32,210 bases of DNA, taken from NCBI GenBank assembly GCA_023262005.1, contig JALREL010000201.1, positions 1 through 32,210 of the forward strand, read 5' to 3'. Positions within the stretch are counted from its first letter, which is position 1. Each line of letters begins with the position of its first letter. The notes beneath the pieces were generated by a model that saw only the letters and a list, made by a program, of their open reading frames with translations, did not search any database and had not been told where the DNA came from. Positions 24,856 through 32,210 of this stretch are shown piece by piece. This DNA is from Sphingorhabdus sp. (lineage in GTDB: Bacteria; Pseudomonadota; Alphaproteobacteria; Sphingomonadales; Sphingomonadaceae). Both the position numbers and the translations under genes were made by a program.

Positions 24856-27800
24856 TTACGCTGCCTTGCGCGCAAGCCCGGCAAGGCCTTTCGAAAGTTG
24901 CAGACAGCCGTTGAGTTTGCTCGCGGGGTCAGGCCAATTGCGGGTAATCACCAATTTGCTGTCTGGACGCAGCTTTGCTGAAGCCCCCAAACGTTCGACA
25001 TAATTGAGAAGGCCGGGAATATTGGGTGGCCGGTCTTCGTGGAAGCTGACCAGCGCGCCGCGTGCACCCACTTCGATTTTGGCAACTTGCGCAATCAGGG
25101 CGTTCTGCTTGATTTCGATAAGGCGGAGCAGATTCTGTGTGGGCTCGGGTATCGGGCCAAATCGGTCGGCAATTTCTGCCGCCAGGCCTTCAATCTCGAG
25201 CGCGCTGTCGAGTTCGTTGAGGCGGCGATAGAGCGCCATACGCACCGAAAGGTCGGGCACATAATCGTCCGGAATCAGGATCGGCGCGTCGATGGTGATT
25301 TGCGGGCTGAAGCTATCGCGTGGCTTGGCGAGACCCTGCGCCTGCGCGTGAACGGCAACAATCGCATCTTCAAGCATCGACTGGTAGAGTTCGAAGCCGA
25401 CCTCCTTGATATGACCCGATTGCTCATCGCCGACCAGATTGCCTGCGCCTCGAATATCGAGATCGTGGCTGGCCAGTTGGAAGCCTGCACCAAGGCTATC
25501 TAAATCACTCAGCACCTTTAGGCGCTTTTCTGCTGTTTCGCTCAACACCCTGTCTGCTGGCTGGGTCAGATAGGCATAAGCGCGCAATTTTGAACGCCCC
25601 ACACGGCCGCGGAGTTGGTAAAGCTGTGCCAGGCCAAATCGATCCGCCCGGTGGACGATCAAGGTGTTGGCGCTCGGAATATCGAGCCCGCTTTCGATGA
25701 TCGTTGTCGACAACAGCACATCATAGCGTTTGTCGTAAAAGGCGGTCATCCGCTCTTCGATTTCGCCAGCCGCCATTTGACCGTGTGCGGTAACGAATTT
25801 CACTTCGGGAACCTGCTCACGCAGATAATCTTCGATTTCGGTGAGGTCGGAAATGCGCGGAACAACGAAGAAGCTTTGCCCGCCGCGATAATGCTCACGC
25901 AACAGCGCTTCGCGCATCACCACTTCATCCCATGGCATCACATAGGTGCGCACGGCCAGTCGGTCGACGGGCGGGGTCTGGATGACCGAGAGTTCCCGAA
26001 GGCCCGACATCGCCATTTGCAACGTGCGCGGGATCGGCGTTGCAGTCAGCGTCAGCATATGGACGTCGGTTTTCAGCGCTTTCAACTGTTCTTTATGGTT
26101 GACGCCAAAGCGTTGCTCCTCGTCCACAATCACAAGGCCCAGCTTCTTGAACTGGACAGTTTTCGCAAGCACCGCATGCGTGCCCACGACGATGTCGATC
26201 GACCCATCGGCCAGTCCGTCGCGGGTCTTGCTGGCCTCGGCAGTTGGCACCAGGCGTGAAAGGCGACCAATCGAAAGTGGGGTATCGGCAAACCGCTCGA
26301 CGAAATTGGTGAAATGCTGGCGCGCAAGCAGGGTGGTTGGAGCGATTACAGCAACCTGATAGCCCGCCATGGCAGCGGCAAATGCCGCGCGCATTGCCAC
26401 CTCTGTTTTGCCAAAGCCGACATCGCCGCATACCAATCGGTCCATCGGCTTGCCGCTCGCCAAGTCTTCGAGCACTTCTGCGATGACACGTTCCTGATCG
26501 TCGGTCTCGGCATAAGGAAAGCGATCGACAAAGGCGGCATAGGCCGCATCGTCAATCTCCATTGTCGCGCCGGGGCGCAAGGCTCGTTCGGCTGCTGTAC
26601 GGATAAGCTCATGCGCGATCGCCGTGATGCGTTCCTTGAGCTTTGCCTTGCGGCGCTGCCAGGCTTCACCGCCAAGCTTGTCGAGTGCGACGGCCCCATC
26701 CGAATTGCCATAGCGGGTGAGGACGTCGATATTTTCAACCGGAACATAGAGGCGATCGCCGCCAGCGTAGGTCAAAGCGACGCAATCATGCGGACTCTGC
26801 CCGACCGGTATCGAAGCTAGCCCTTCGTAACGGCCAATGCCATGCTCGACGTGGACGATCAGGTCGCCCGGCGTCAGCGCCGCCATTTCCGCTAGGAAAG
26901 CATCGGCGCTCTTTCGGTTCTTGCGCCTGCGAACGAGGCGGTCGCCCAATATATCCTGCTCGGATAGCAATGCGACGTCGGGCGATGCGAAGCCATGGTC
27001 AATTGGCAACACGACCATCGCCGCCGACTTGCCCGTCGCGGCGCCCAAAGCTGCCTGCCAGCTTTCGGCTTCGACCAGTCGCGGGGCACCATGATCGGAT
27101 AGCAAACCCTTTAGCCGCTCCCGCGCGCCGGCGGAGTAACTGGCGATGATAGGTTTCTTGTCCGCCTTCAGGCACTCTTTCAGATAAGCTGAAACAGCGT
27201 CATAGACATTGTCCTTGCGTGCACGTTCCGGTGCAAAATCGCGCCCAGATGCCACGCCAAAGTCGATTGTGTCTGCGGTGTCCGGCGCTGCAAATGGCGT
27301 GACCAAATGGCACCCTTTGGCATTCAGCAATGTTTGAAGTTCGGCAGGCTCCAAATAGAGTTGGTTAGGAGCGAGCGGGCGATAACTGCCCGGGCTGGCA
27401 GTTTGCGCCTTTTCGCGGTTGGCATGATAGTCGGTTATCGCATCGAACCTGGCTTCACCTGCAGCGATGGAGGCTTGATCGCGCAAGATAAGAAGATTGT
27501 CGCCCAGATGATCGAGCAGATTGACGAGGCGCTCTTCGAACAAGGGGAGCCAATGGTCCATCCCGGCCAGGCGCCGCCCTTCGGAAACGGCTTGGTAAAG
27601 CGGATCGCCGGTCGCTGTGACGCCGAACAAATCGCGATATTGGGTGCGGAAGCGACGTACCGCATCTTCATCCATCAATGTCTCAACTGCGGGCAGCAGT
27701 TCGAACCGCTCGACGGTGCCGATGCTCCGCTGGTCCTGCGGCGAAAAGGATCTGATTGTTTCGATTTCATCCCCGAAGAAATCGAGCCGCAAGCCGGTTT

Positions 27801-28329
27801 CGCTGCCGGCGGGAATAAGGTCGACCAGGCTGCCGCGAAGGGCAAATTCCCCCGCTTCGGCAACGGTATCCACTCGAAAATAGCCATTTGCTTGCAACAG
27901 CGAAGCAAGCCGTTCGCGGCTAATCGATACGCCAGATGCCAGGATTGCACCTGTTTGACGGATACGAAATGGCGAAATGACCCGCTGGATCAACGCGCCA
28001 ATCGTCGTCAGCAATATGCGTTTCGATCGCGCCGGTTGCTGCAATGCGGCCAAAGTCGCCATGCGCTGGCTGGTGATGACGGTCGATGGCGATGCCCGGT
28101 CATAAGGAAGGCAATCCCATGCGGGAAATTGCAGGATTTCCAGTTCGGGTGCGAAGAAAGGTATCGTATCTGCCAGCGATCGCATCGCCGCATCATCGGG
28201 CGCGATATACAAAGTCGTGCCTTTGGCACCGCGGGCAAGATCAGCCAGCAACAGGGGTGTGAACCCTGCAGGTACGGACGCAAGCGTCAGCGGTCGTTCG
28301 GCCCGCAATATGCGTTGCAGATCGACCAT
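24856..28329 (-). CDS. mfd: Transcription-repair coupling factor Mfd
   Basis: A 1157-residue translocase that removes RNA polymerase stalled at DNA damage and recruits UvrA. Domains in order: a UvrB-like N-terminal part, the RNA polymerase interaction domain (GDLIVHVEHGIGRYEGL segment), RecG-like helicase motors with Walker A GDVGFGKT (635-642) and DEEQ (736-739), a TRG motif region (LYQLRGRVGRSK), and a C-terminal regulatory domain. Length matches E. coli Mfd (1148 aa). The start lies 2 nt after the sdhE stop, so the pair is an operon. The stop abuts the EAL gene stop with no spacer. Confidence 0.98.
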   Translation of the reverse strand: MVDLQRILRAERPLTLASVPAGFTPLLLADLARGAKGTTLYIAPDDAAMRSLADTIPFFAPELEILQFPAWDCLPYDRASPSTVITSQRMATLAALQQPARSKRILLTTIGALIQRVISPFRIRQTGAILASGVSISRERLASLLQANGYFRVDTVAEAGEFALRGSLVDLIPAGSETGLRLDFFGDEIETIRSFSPQDQRSIGTVERFELLPAVETLMDEDAVRRFRTQYRDLFGVTATGDPLYQAVSEGRRLAGMDHWLPLFEERLVNLLDHLGDNLLILRDQASIAAGEARFDAITDYHANREKAQTASPGSYRPLAPNQLYLEPAELQTLLNAKGCHLVTPFAAPDTADTIDFGVASGRDFAPERARKDNVYDAVSAYLKECLKADKKPIIASYSAGARERLKGLLSDHGAPRLVEAESWQAALGAATGKSAAMVVLPIDHGFASPDVALLSEQDILGDRLVRRRKNRKSADAFLAEMAALTPGDLIVHVEHGIGRYEGLASIPVGQSPHDCVALTYAGGDRLYVPVENIDVLTRYGNSDGAVALDKLGGEAWQRRKAKLKERITAIAHELIRTAAERALRPGATMEIDDAAYAAFVDRFPYAETDDQERVIAEVLEDLASGKPMDRLVCGDVGFGKTEVAMRAAFAAAMAGYQVAVIAPTTLLARQHFTNFVERFADTPLSIGRLSRLVPTAEASKTRDGLADGSIDIVVGTHAVLAKTVQFKKLGLVIVDEEQRFGVNHKEQLKALKTDVHMLTLTATPIPRTLQMAMSGLRELSVIQTPPVDRLAVRTYVMPWDEVVMREALLREHYRGGQSFFVVPRISDLTEIEDYLREQVPEVKFVTAHGQMAAGEIEERMTAFYDKRYDVLLSTTIIESGLDIPSANTLIVHRADRFGLAQLYQLRGRVGRSKLRAYAYLTQPADRVLSETAEKRLKVLSDLDSLGAGFQLASHDLDIRGAGNLVGDEQSGHIKEVGFELYQSMLEDAIVAVHAQAQGLAKPRDSFSPQITIDAPILIPDDYVPDLSVRMALYRRLNELDSALEIEGLAAEIADRFGPIPEPTQNLLRLIEIKQNALIAQVAKIEVGARGALVSFHEDRPPNIPGLLNYVERLGASAKLRPDSKLVITRNWPDPASKLNGCLQLSKGLAGLARKAA

Positions 28330-28331
28330 GT

Positions 28332-28616
28332 TTATTGGGCGTTACCCAATCCCGACGGAAGTTCGATATAATCGAGGCGTTTGAGTTGTTCCATCATTGG
28401 CCCATGCCATTGATCGGGGATGGCGATTGTTCCCATTGCCCATCCCATGATGTCGACATCCTGTTCTTCAAGCAGTGCTTCGAACCATGCGAAATCGGCA
28501 TCGCTCCAATCACCATGATAGCAATCGAAAAAGCCACCAACGATGGCATCGGCTTCCCTAGTGCCGCGATGGTGGGCGCGGAAGTGCAATTTGCGAAGAT
28601 AGGATGCCCTGTCCAT
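28332..28616 (-). CDS. sdhE: FAD assembly factor SdhE (succinate dehydrogenase assembly factor 2)
   Basis: A 94-residue small helical protein that promotes covalent attachment of FAD to succinate dehydrogenase (and fumarate reductase in bacteria that have it). The conserved RGxxE signature is at R17-G18-E21 (RGTREAD), followed by the acidic and aromatic core typical of the YgfY/SdhE family. It is the first gene of an sdhE-mfd operon with a 2-nt gap. It is divergent from recG over 56 bp; no sdh genes are in the window. Confidence 0.93.
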   Translation of the reverse strand: MDRASYLRKLHFRAHHRGTREADAIVGGFFDCYHGDWSDADFAWFEALLEEQDVDIMGWAMGTIAIPDQWHGPMMEQLKRLDYIELPSGLGNAQ

Positions 28617-28672
28617 AAAGCTCTCGAAGATAGTGGAATGATGGCCAACGGCCTATATAGAGGGCCCTAGAC
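28617..28672. promoter_or_regulatory. 56-bp divergent promoter region, sdhE-mfd / recG
   Basis: The gap contains CCTATATAG with a self-complementary TATATA core that could act as -10 in either direction, and GAGGG (28660-28664) as recG ribosome binding site. In such a short space at least one -35 must lie inside a coding region. No clear operator is visible. Confidence 0.35.
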
Positions 28673-30733
28673 ATGCGGCCCGATATTCTCAATCCGTTAT
28701 TTGCCGAAGTGGAGACGCTTAAAGGCGTCGGTCCGGGTATTGCCCGGCCATTGGATCGGCTCGGGCTAAAGCGGGTGAAGGACCTGCTTTATCATTTTCC
28801 GACAGGCTGGACCTATCGCAAGGCTGTCAAAGTCGTCGATATGGCGGATGTTGGGCAGAACATCATCGTGACCTTGGCAATTGCGAGCCACCGTTCGGGC
28901 GGCAGTGCACGCAGCCCGTTGCGTATCCACGGCGTCGATAGCGAAGGCAATTACCTGACCCTGACCTTCTTTGGTCGCACCGGAAGCTGGGCAAAGAAGC
29001 AATTGCCTGTCGGCGAAACGCGCGTCGTTTCGGGCAAGCTTGAACGCTATGGCGATGAACTACAAATCGTCCATCCCGATCATATTGCGCCGGTTGGCGA
29101 TGCGAAACCGGTCGCTCTGGTTGAGCCGGTTTATCCATTGTCGGAGGGGATCACCAGCAACCGGCTGCATGCTTTGGTACTGCAAGGGCTAGAGCGGCTA
29201 CCCACCCTTCCAGAGTGGATTGAACCTTCGCTGGCTGCGTCAAAGAACTGGGCGAGCTGGACCCAATCGCTTTCGACCGTGCACCAACGTGACGACAAAA
29301 CTGCGCGTGATCGCCTCGCTTATGACGAGTTGTTCGCCAATCAACTCGCCATGCGGCTTGTTCGCGCGGCATTGGACCGCCGCAAAGGCCCGCCTATCAG
29401 CGGCGACGGGCGTTTGGTATCGCAGCTGCGCCTGCCTTTTGCACTCACTGGTGCACAGCGAAGGGTTATCGGTGAGATTGAGGGGGATTTGGCACAATCC
29501 CGGCCGATGTTGCGCTTGCTGCAAGGCGATGTCGGCTCAGGCAAGACAATGGTTGCACTCCACGCTCTGCTTCGGGCTGTCGAAAGCGGCAAGCAAGGAG
29601 CGATGCTCGCGCCAACCGAAATCCTTGCAAGGCAGCATTTCGCAAACTTGCAGGCTTCGCTAGCGGGTCTTCCGGTAAATGTTGCGATACTCACCGGTCG
29701 CGAGAAGGGACGAGTCAGGGAATCGGTGCTGATGGGCCTTGCGGATGGATCGATCGACATCCTCGTTGGCACCCACGCCATTTTTCAGGAGGCGGTCACC
29801 TATAAAGCGCTCGCCTTAGCGATAATTGACGAGCAGCACCGATTTGGCGTTAGCCAGCGTTTGATGTTGTCGCGCAAGGGGCAGGGCGTGCCGCACCTTT
29901 TGGTGATGACGGCAACCCCCATTCCCCGCAGCCTGGCGCTTGCTTGCTATGGCGAGATGGACGTTTCGCAAATTGACGAGATGCCTCCGGGTCGAACCCC
30001 GGTTGAAACACGAGTCATTTCCGAAGAGCGGTTGCCCGAATTGATCGATGGCGTTGCCCGTCACCTTGCAACGGGCAGGCAGGCTTTTTGGGTCTGCCCG
30101 CTAGTGGAAGAGAGTGAACGAAGCGAGCTGGCAGCGGCTGAACAGCGCGCGGAGATGCTGCGGCTCCGCTTTGGCGATCAAGTCGCCTTGGTCCATGGGC
30201 GGATGAAAGGGCCGGAGAAAGACGCCGTCATGGAGGCCTTTGCTGCTGGCAAAACCCGCCTGCTGGTGGCGACAACCGTTATCGAAGTGGGCGTCGATGT
30301 CCCCAATGCCAGCCTGATGATTGTTGAGGCTTCGGACCGTTTCGGTCTTGCGCAATTGCACCAGTTGCGCGGCAGGGTAGGGCGGGGTAGCGAGAAATCA
30401 TCGTGCATTCTCGTCCGATCGAGCCAGATCAGCGAGACCGCGCGCGCGCGACTAGCGCTGATGCGTGAAACCAATGACGGCTTCCGGATCGCCGAAGAGG
30501 ATTTGAAATTGCGCGGGGCCGGGGAGTTGCTGGGCACCCGACAGTCGGGAGAAAGCCCGTTTCGAGTGGCGACAGACGAGCAGGTGCGCGAACTGATTAC
30601 CGCTGCATCGGACGATGCCCGCCTGCTGATAGACAGGGATGGCGGACTAGACGGGCCGCGTGGTGCAGCGGCCCGTATTGCACTATATCTGTTTGAAAGA
30701 GACGCCGGCCTGGCGACGCTTCGCGGTGGTTAG
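28673..30733 (+). CDS. recG: ATP-dependent DNA helicase RecG
   Basis: A 686-residue helicase that reverses stalled forks and migrates Holliday junctions. An N-terminal wedge/OB-fold domain (LYHFPTGWTYRK; ITVTL-like strands) is followed by Walker A GDVGSGKT (285-292), DEQH (386-389), MTATPIPRS (motif III), and the C-terminal LHQLRGRVGRGSEKSS and GFRIAEEDLKLRGAGELLGTRQSG, characteristic of RecG. Length is normal. The start has GAGGG 8 nt upstream. The stop overlaps the convergent PilZ gene stop by 4 nt. Confidence 0.98.
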   Translation: MRPDILNPLFAEVETLKGVGPGIARPLDRLGLKRVKDLLYHFPTGWTYRKAVKVVDMADVGQNIIVTLAIASHRSGGSARSPLRIHGVDSEGNYLTLTFFGRTGSWAKKQLPVGETRVVSGKLERYGDELQIVHPDHIAPVGDAKPVALVEPVYPLSEGITSNRLHALVLQGLERLPTLPEWIEPSLAASKNWASWTQSLSTVHQRDDKTARDRLAYDELFANQLAMRLVRAALDRRKGPPISGDGRLVSQLRLPFALTGAQRRVIGEIEGDLAQSRPMLRLLQGDVGSGKTMVALHALLRAVESGKQGAMLAPTEILARQHFANLQASLAGLPVNVAILTGREKGRVRESVLMGLADGSIDILVGTHAIFQEAVTYKALALAIIDEQHRFGVSQRLMLSRKGQGVPHLLVMTATPIPRSLALACYGEMDVSQIDEMPPGRTPVETRVISEERLPELIDGVARHLATGRQAFWVCPLVEESERSELAAAEQRAEMLRLRFGDQVALVHGRMKGPEKDAVMEAFAAGKTRLLVATTVIEVGVDVPNASLMIVEASDRFGLAQLHQLRGRVGRGSEKSSCILVRSSQISETARARLALMRETNDGFRIAEEDLKLRGAGELLGTRQSGESPFRVATDEQVRELITAASDDARLLIDRDGGLDGPRGAAARIALYLFERDAGLATLRGG

Positions 30734-31053
30734 CGCAGCTTGGGGCTGACCACGTCGATAAGCGCCATGAAATCGGGCAGGCGAACAACGCGTTCGAATT
30801 GGAATCCCGCACGGCCCTCGACCGACCAGATGAGATGGGCCTCGATACGTCCGATAACAGGCAGGCGAAGTTCGATCCGGTCGCCATGTTCAAAAACCGT
30901 GTTGTTATCGATCATGAAACCATGCGCCGAGATATTGGCGATATGTAGTTTCTGCTCGCCATGCTTCTTGCTGTCAGCAAGAACGTCATAGCTGGCACGG
31001 TGGCGTGCCGCGCGACGCAGATCGTAATTATCATCAATAGCCGGTTGTGCCAT
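30730..31053 (-). CDS. PilZ domain protein, likely c-di-GMP receptor
   Basis: A 107-residue single-domain protein. The c-di-GMP binding motifs are present: RxxxR at R13-R17 (RRAAR) and NxSxxG at N40-G45 (NISAHG), followed by the beta-barrel strands ending in IWSVEGRAGFQFE. Such stand-alone PilZ proteins bind c-di-GMP and pass the signal to a partner that cannot be named here. ATG 31053 is preferred; a GTG two codons earlier (31059) is only 4 nt from the AGGA ribosome binding site. A 9-bp inverted repeat lies 46 nt upstream. The gene is convergent with recG and follows tyrS on the same strand. Confidence 0.87.
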   Translation of the reverse strand: MAQPAIDDNYDLRRAARHRASYDVLADSKKHGEQKLHIANISAHGFMIDNNTVFEHGDRIELRLPVIGRIEAHLIWSVEGRAGFQFERVVRLPDFMALIDVVSPKLR

Positions 31054-31098
31054 ATCCACTTAATCCTGTTTCGACGGGGTCGCACGACCGGTTTGGCA

Positions 31099-31125
31099 GG
31101 ATTTTACAAAGAAAAGGTAAAATCC
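31099..31125. promoter_or_regulatory. 9-bp inverted repeat between tyrS and the PilZ gene
   Basis: GGATTTTAC (31099-31107) and GTAAAATCC (31117-31125) are perfectly complementary around a 9-nt spacer. On the minus strand no U tract follows, so it is not a standard tyrS terminator. Its position 46 nt before the PilZ gene start suits an operator; a weak or Rho-assisted terminator is the alternative. Confidence 0.5.
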
Positions 31126-31147
31126 GGGTCGGCAATCTTTACCACAT

Positions 31148-32210
31148 TCAGCAAAATTCGATCAGGCCGTGCTTCTTCTTGCCCGCCGAAATCCTGACGG
31201 TCGTGCTTCCTTTTGAAATCAGAGCATTTTCGTCTGCGACCGCTTCGCCATCGATGCGCGCTCCGCCGCCTGCGATCATACGGCGTGCCTCTTTCTTGGA
31301 CGCAACGAGGCCCAAATCGACCATCGCATCGACCAGAGCGATAGACGAATCGCTAACGGAAATGGAGGGCAGCGCATCGCCGCCCGAACCTTCTTCGAAG
31401 GTTTTGCGCGCCGTCTCGGCCGCTGCCAGCGCTGCATCCGCACCGTGCGCCATGGTGGTTGCGGCGTCAGCCAGAATTTTCTTGGCATCGTTGATTTCGG
31501 AACCCTGCAGCTGTTCCAGTCGCTCGATTTCGGTTAGGTCGATATCGGTGAAAAGCCTCAGGAACCGACCAACATCGGCATCCTGGGTGTTACGCCAAAA
31601 TTGCCAATAGTCGTAAGCAGGCAGTTGATCGCCATTCAGCCAGACCGCGCCCTTGGCAGTCTTGCCCATCTTTCCGCCATCGGCGGTCGTCAGCAGCGGT
31701 GTGGTCAATCCATAGACTTCCAGGCCATCCATGCGGCGGGACAATTCTATACCGTTGACGATATTGCCCCACTGATCCGATCCGCCCATTTGCAAGCGGA
31801 CGCCCATTTCCTGCGCCAGATGCCGGAAATCATATCCTTGCAGGATCATGTAGTTGAATTCGAGGAAGGTCATCGGCTGTTCGCGCTCAAGCCGCAGCCG
31901 AACCGAATCAAACGACAACATCCGGTTGATGGTGAAATGCGTGCCAACCTTTTGCAGCATTTCGATATAACCGAGCTTGCCCAACCAATCATGGTTGTTG
32001 ACCATGACTGCATCTGTCGGGCCGTCGCCAAATTTCAGGAAACGATCAAATACTGTTCGTATCGATGCGATATTGGCCTCGATGGTCTCATCGCTCAGCA
32101 TCTTGCGGCTCTCGTCACGACCAGTGGGATCGCCAATCCGCGTCGTACCGCCACCCATCAAGACAACGGGCTTGTGACCAGCCTGCTGTAAACGGCGCAG
32201 CATCATGATC
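31148..32210 (-). CDS. tyrS: Tyrosyl-tRNA synthetase, 5' end outside the window
   Basis: The C-terminal 353 residues or so of a class I synthetase that charges tRNA-Tyr. The reading frame is open to the window edge and upstream residues fit the family (IMMLRRLQ), so the gene is cut by the window, not truncated in the genome. The HIGH-type motif is missing for that reason. Visible are [20 protein letters not shown], the tyrosine pocket ([19 protein letters not shown]), the KMSKS-equivalent GGKMGKT, and a C-terminal S4 RNA-binding domain ([18 protein letters not shown]). No T-box or other leader can be assessed. Confidence 0.97.
   Translation of the reverse strand, partial: IMMLRRLQQAGHKPVVLMGGGTTRIGDPTGRDESRKMLSDETIEANIASIRTVFDRFLKFGDGPTDAVMVNNHDWLGKLGYIEMLQKVGTHFTINRMLSFDSVRLRLEREQPMTFLEFNYMILQGYDFRHLAQEMGVRLQMGGSDQWGNIVNGIELSRRMDGLEVYGLTTPLLTTADGGKMGKTAKGAVWLNGDQLPAYDYWQFWRNTQDADVGRFLRLFTDIDLTEIERLEQLQGSEINDAKKILADAATTMAHGADAALAAAETARKTFEEGSGGDALPSISVSDSSIALVDAMVDLGLVASKKEARRMIAGGGARIDGEAVADENALISKGSTTVRISAGKKKHGLIEFC

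Noticed and set aside
27307-28371. Open frame of 354 aa on the plus strand across the mfd N-terminal region
   Set aside because: Antisense shadow of mfd; it has no known motif and overlaps the sdhE-mfd junction.
31099-31125. Canonical terminator for tyrS
   Set aside because: The stem is perfect but AT-rich and is not followed by a U tract on the minus strand.
1-32210. CRISPR arrays, insertion sequences, prophage or integrative elements
   Set aside because: I found no regularly spaced repeats, transposase or integrase genes, or attachment-site duplication, including around the tRNA-Asn gene, a common integration target.

Overview
The window looks like chromosomal core sequence from an alphaproteobacterium, most likely Sphingomonadales (a Sphingopyxis/Sphingorhabdus-like sphingomonad). 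The reasons are moderately high GC, a DivL-type tyrosine pseudo-histidine kinase, AddAB instead of RecBCD, an AmgK-MurU cell-wall recycling pair, SdhE next to Mfd, and the gene order ahcY-divL-tsaE-amgK-murU-addB-addA-trxA. The genus is an inference. I saw no insertion sequence, prophage, CRISPR array or other sign of recent transfer, and base and codon use looks even throughout.

Layout: (1) 16-2835, minus strand: a type II peroxiredoxin, then a double hairpin with a U-tract terminator, then AMP nucleosidase (amn) and a short-chain dehydrogenase that form a two-gene operon. (2) 3063-5046, plus strand: a small secreted orphan protein and ahcY, with two inverted repeats in front of ahcY and a strong terminator behind it. 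(3) 5160-16015, plus strand: a six-gene run, divL-tsaE-amgK-murU-addB-addA, in which every junction is a 4-11 bp stop/start overlap. trxA follows with what looks like its own promoter. (4) 16420-17643, minus: argJ, convergent with trxA. (5) 17740-21591, plus: a small secreted orphan, secA and a TauE/SafE-family permease. (6) 21607-23502, minus: moaA-nadK-tRNA-Asn. (7) 23575-24855, plus: an EAL phosphodiesterase with a degenerate GGDEF domain. (8) 24856-28616, minus: sdhE-mfd. (9) 28673-30733, plus: recG. (10) 30730-32210, minus: a PilZ protein and the 3' part of tyrS, which runs off the window.

Functional themes: methyl-cycle and AMP metabolism (ahcY, amn); cell-cycle polarity signalling (divL); MurNAc salvage (amgK, murU); DNA break repair and fork restart (addAB, mfd, recG); c-di-GMP turnover and sensing (the EAL protein and PilZ); and housekeeping (secA, trxA, argJ, nadK, moaA, tyrS).

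The most notable single item is the histidine-kinase-like protein whose phospho-acceptor histidine is a tyrosine (Tyr569), the hallmark of DivL. It is translationally coupled to peptidoglycan-recycling and recombination genes. I did not find a clearly undescribed system. The open items are regulatory (inverted repeats before ahcY, tRNA-Asn and the PilZ gene) and two orphan secreted proteins. No gene-free stretch exceeds 300 bases.
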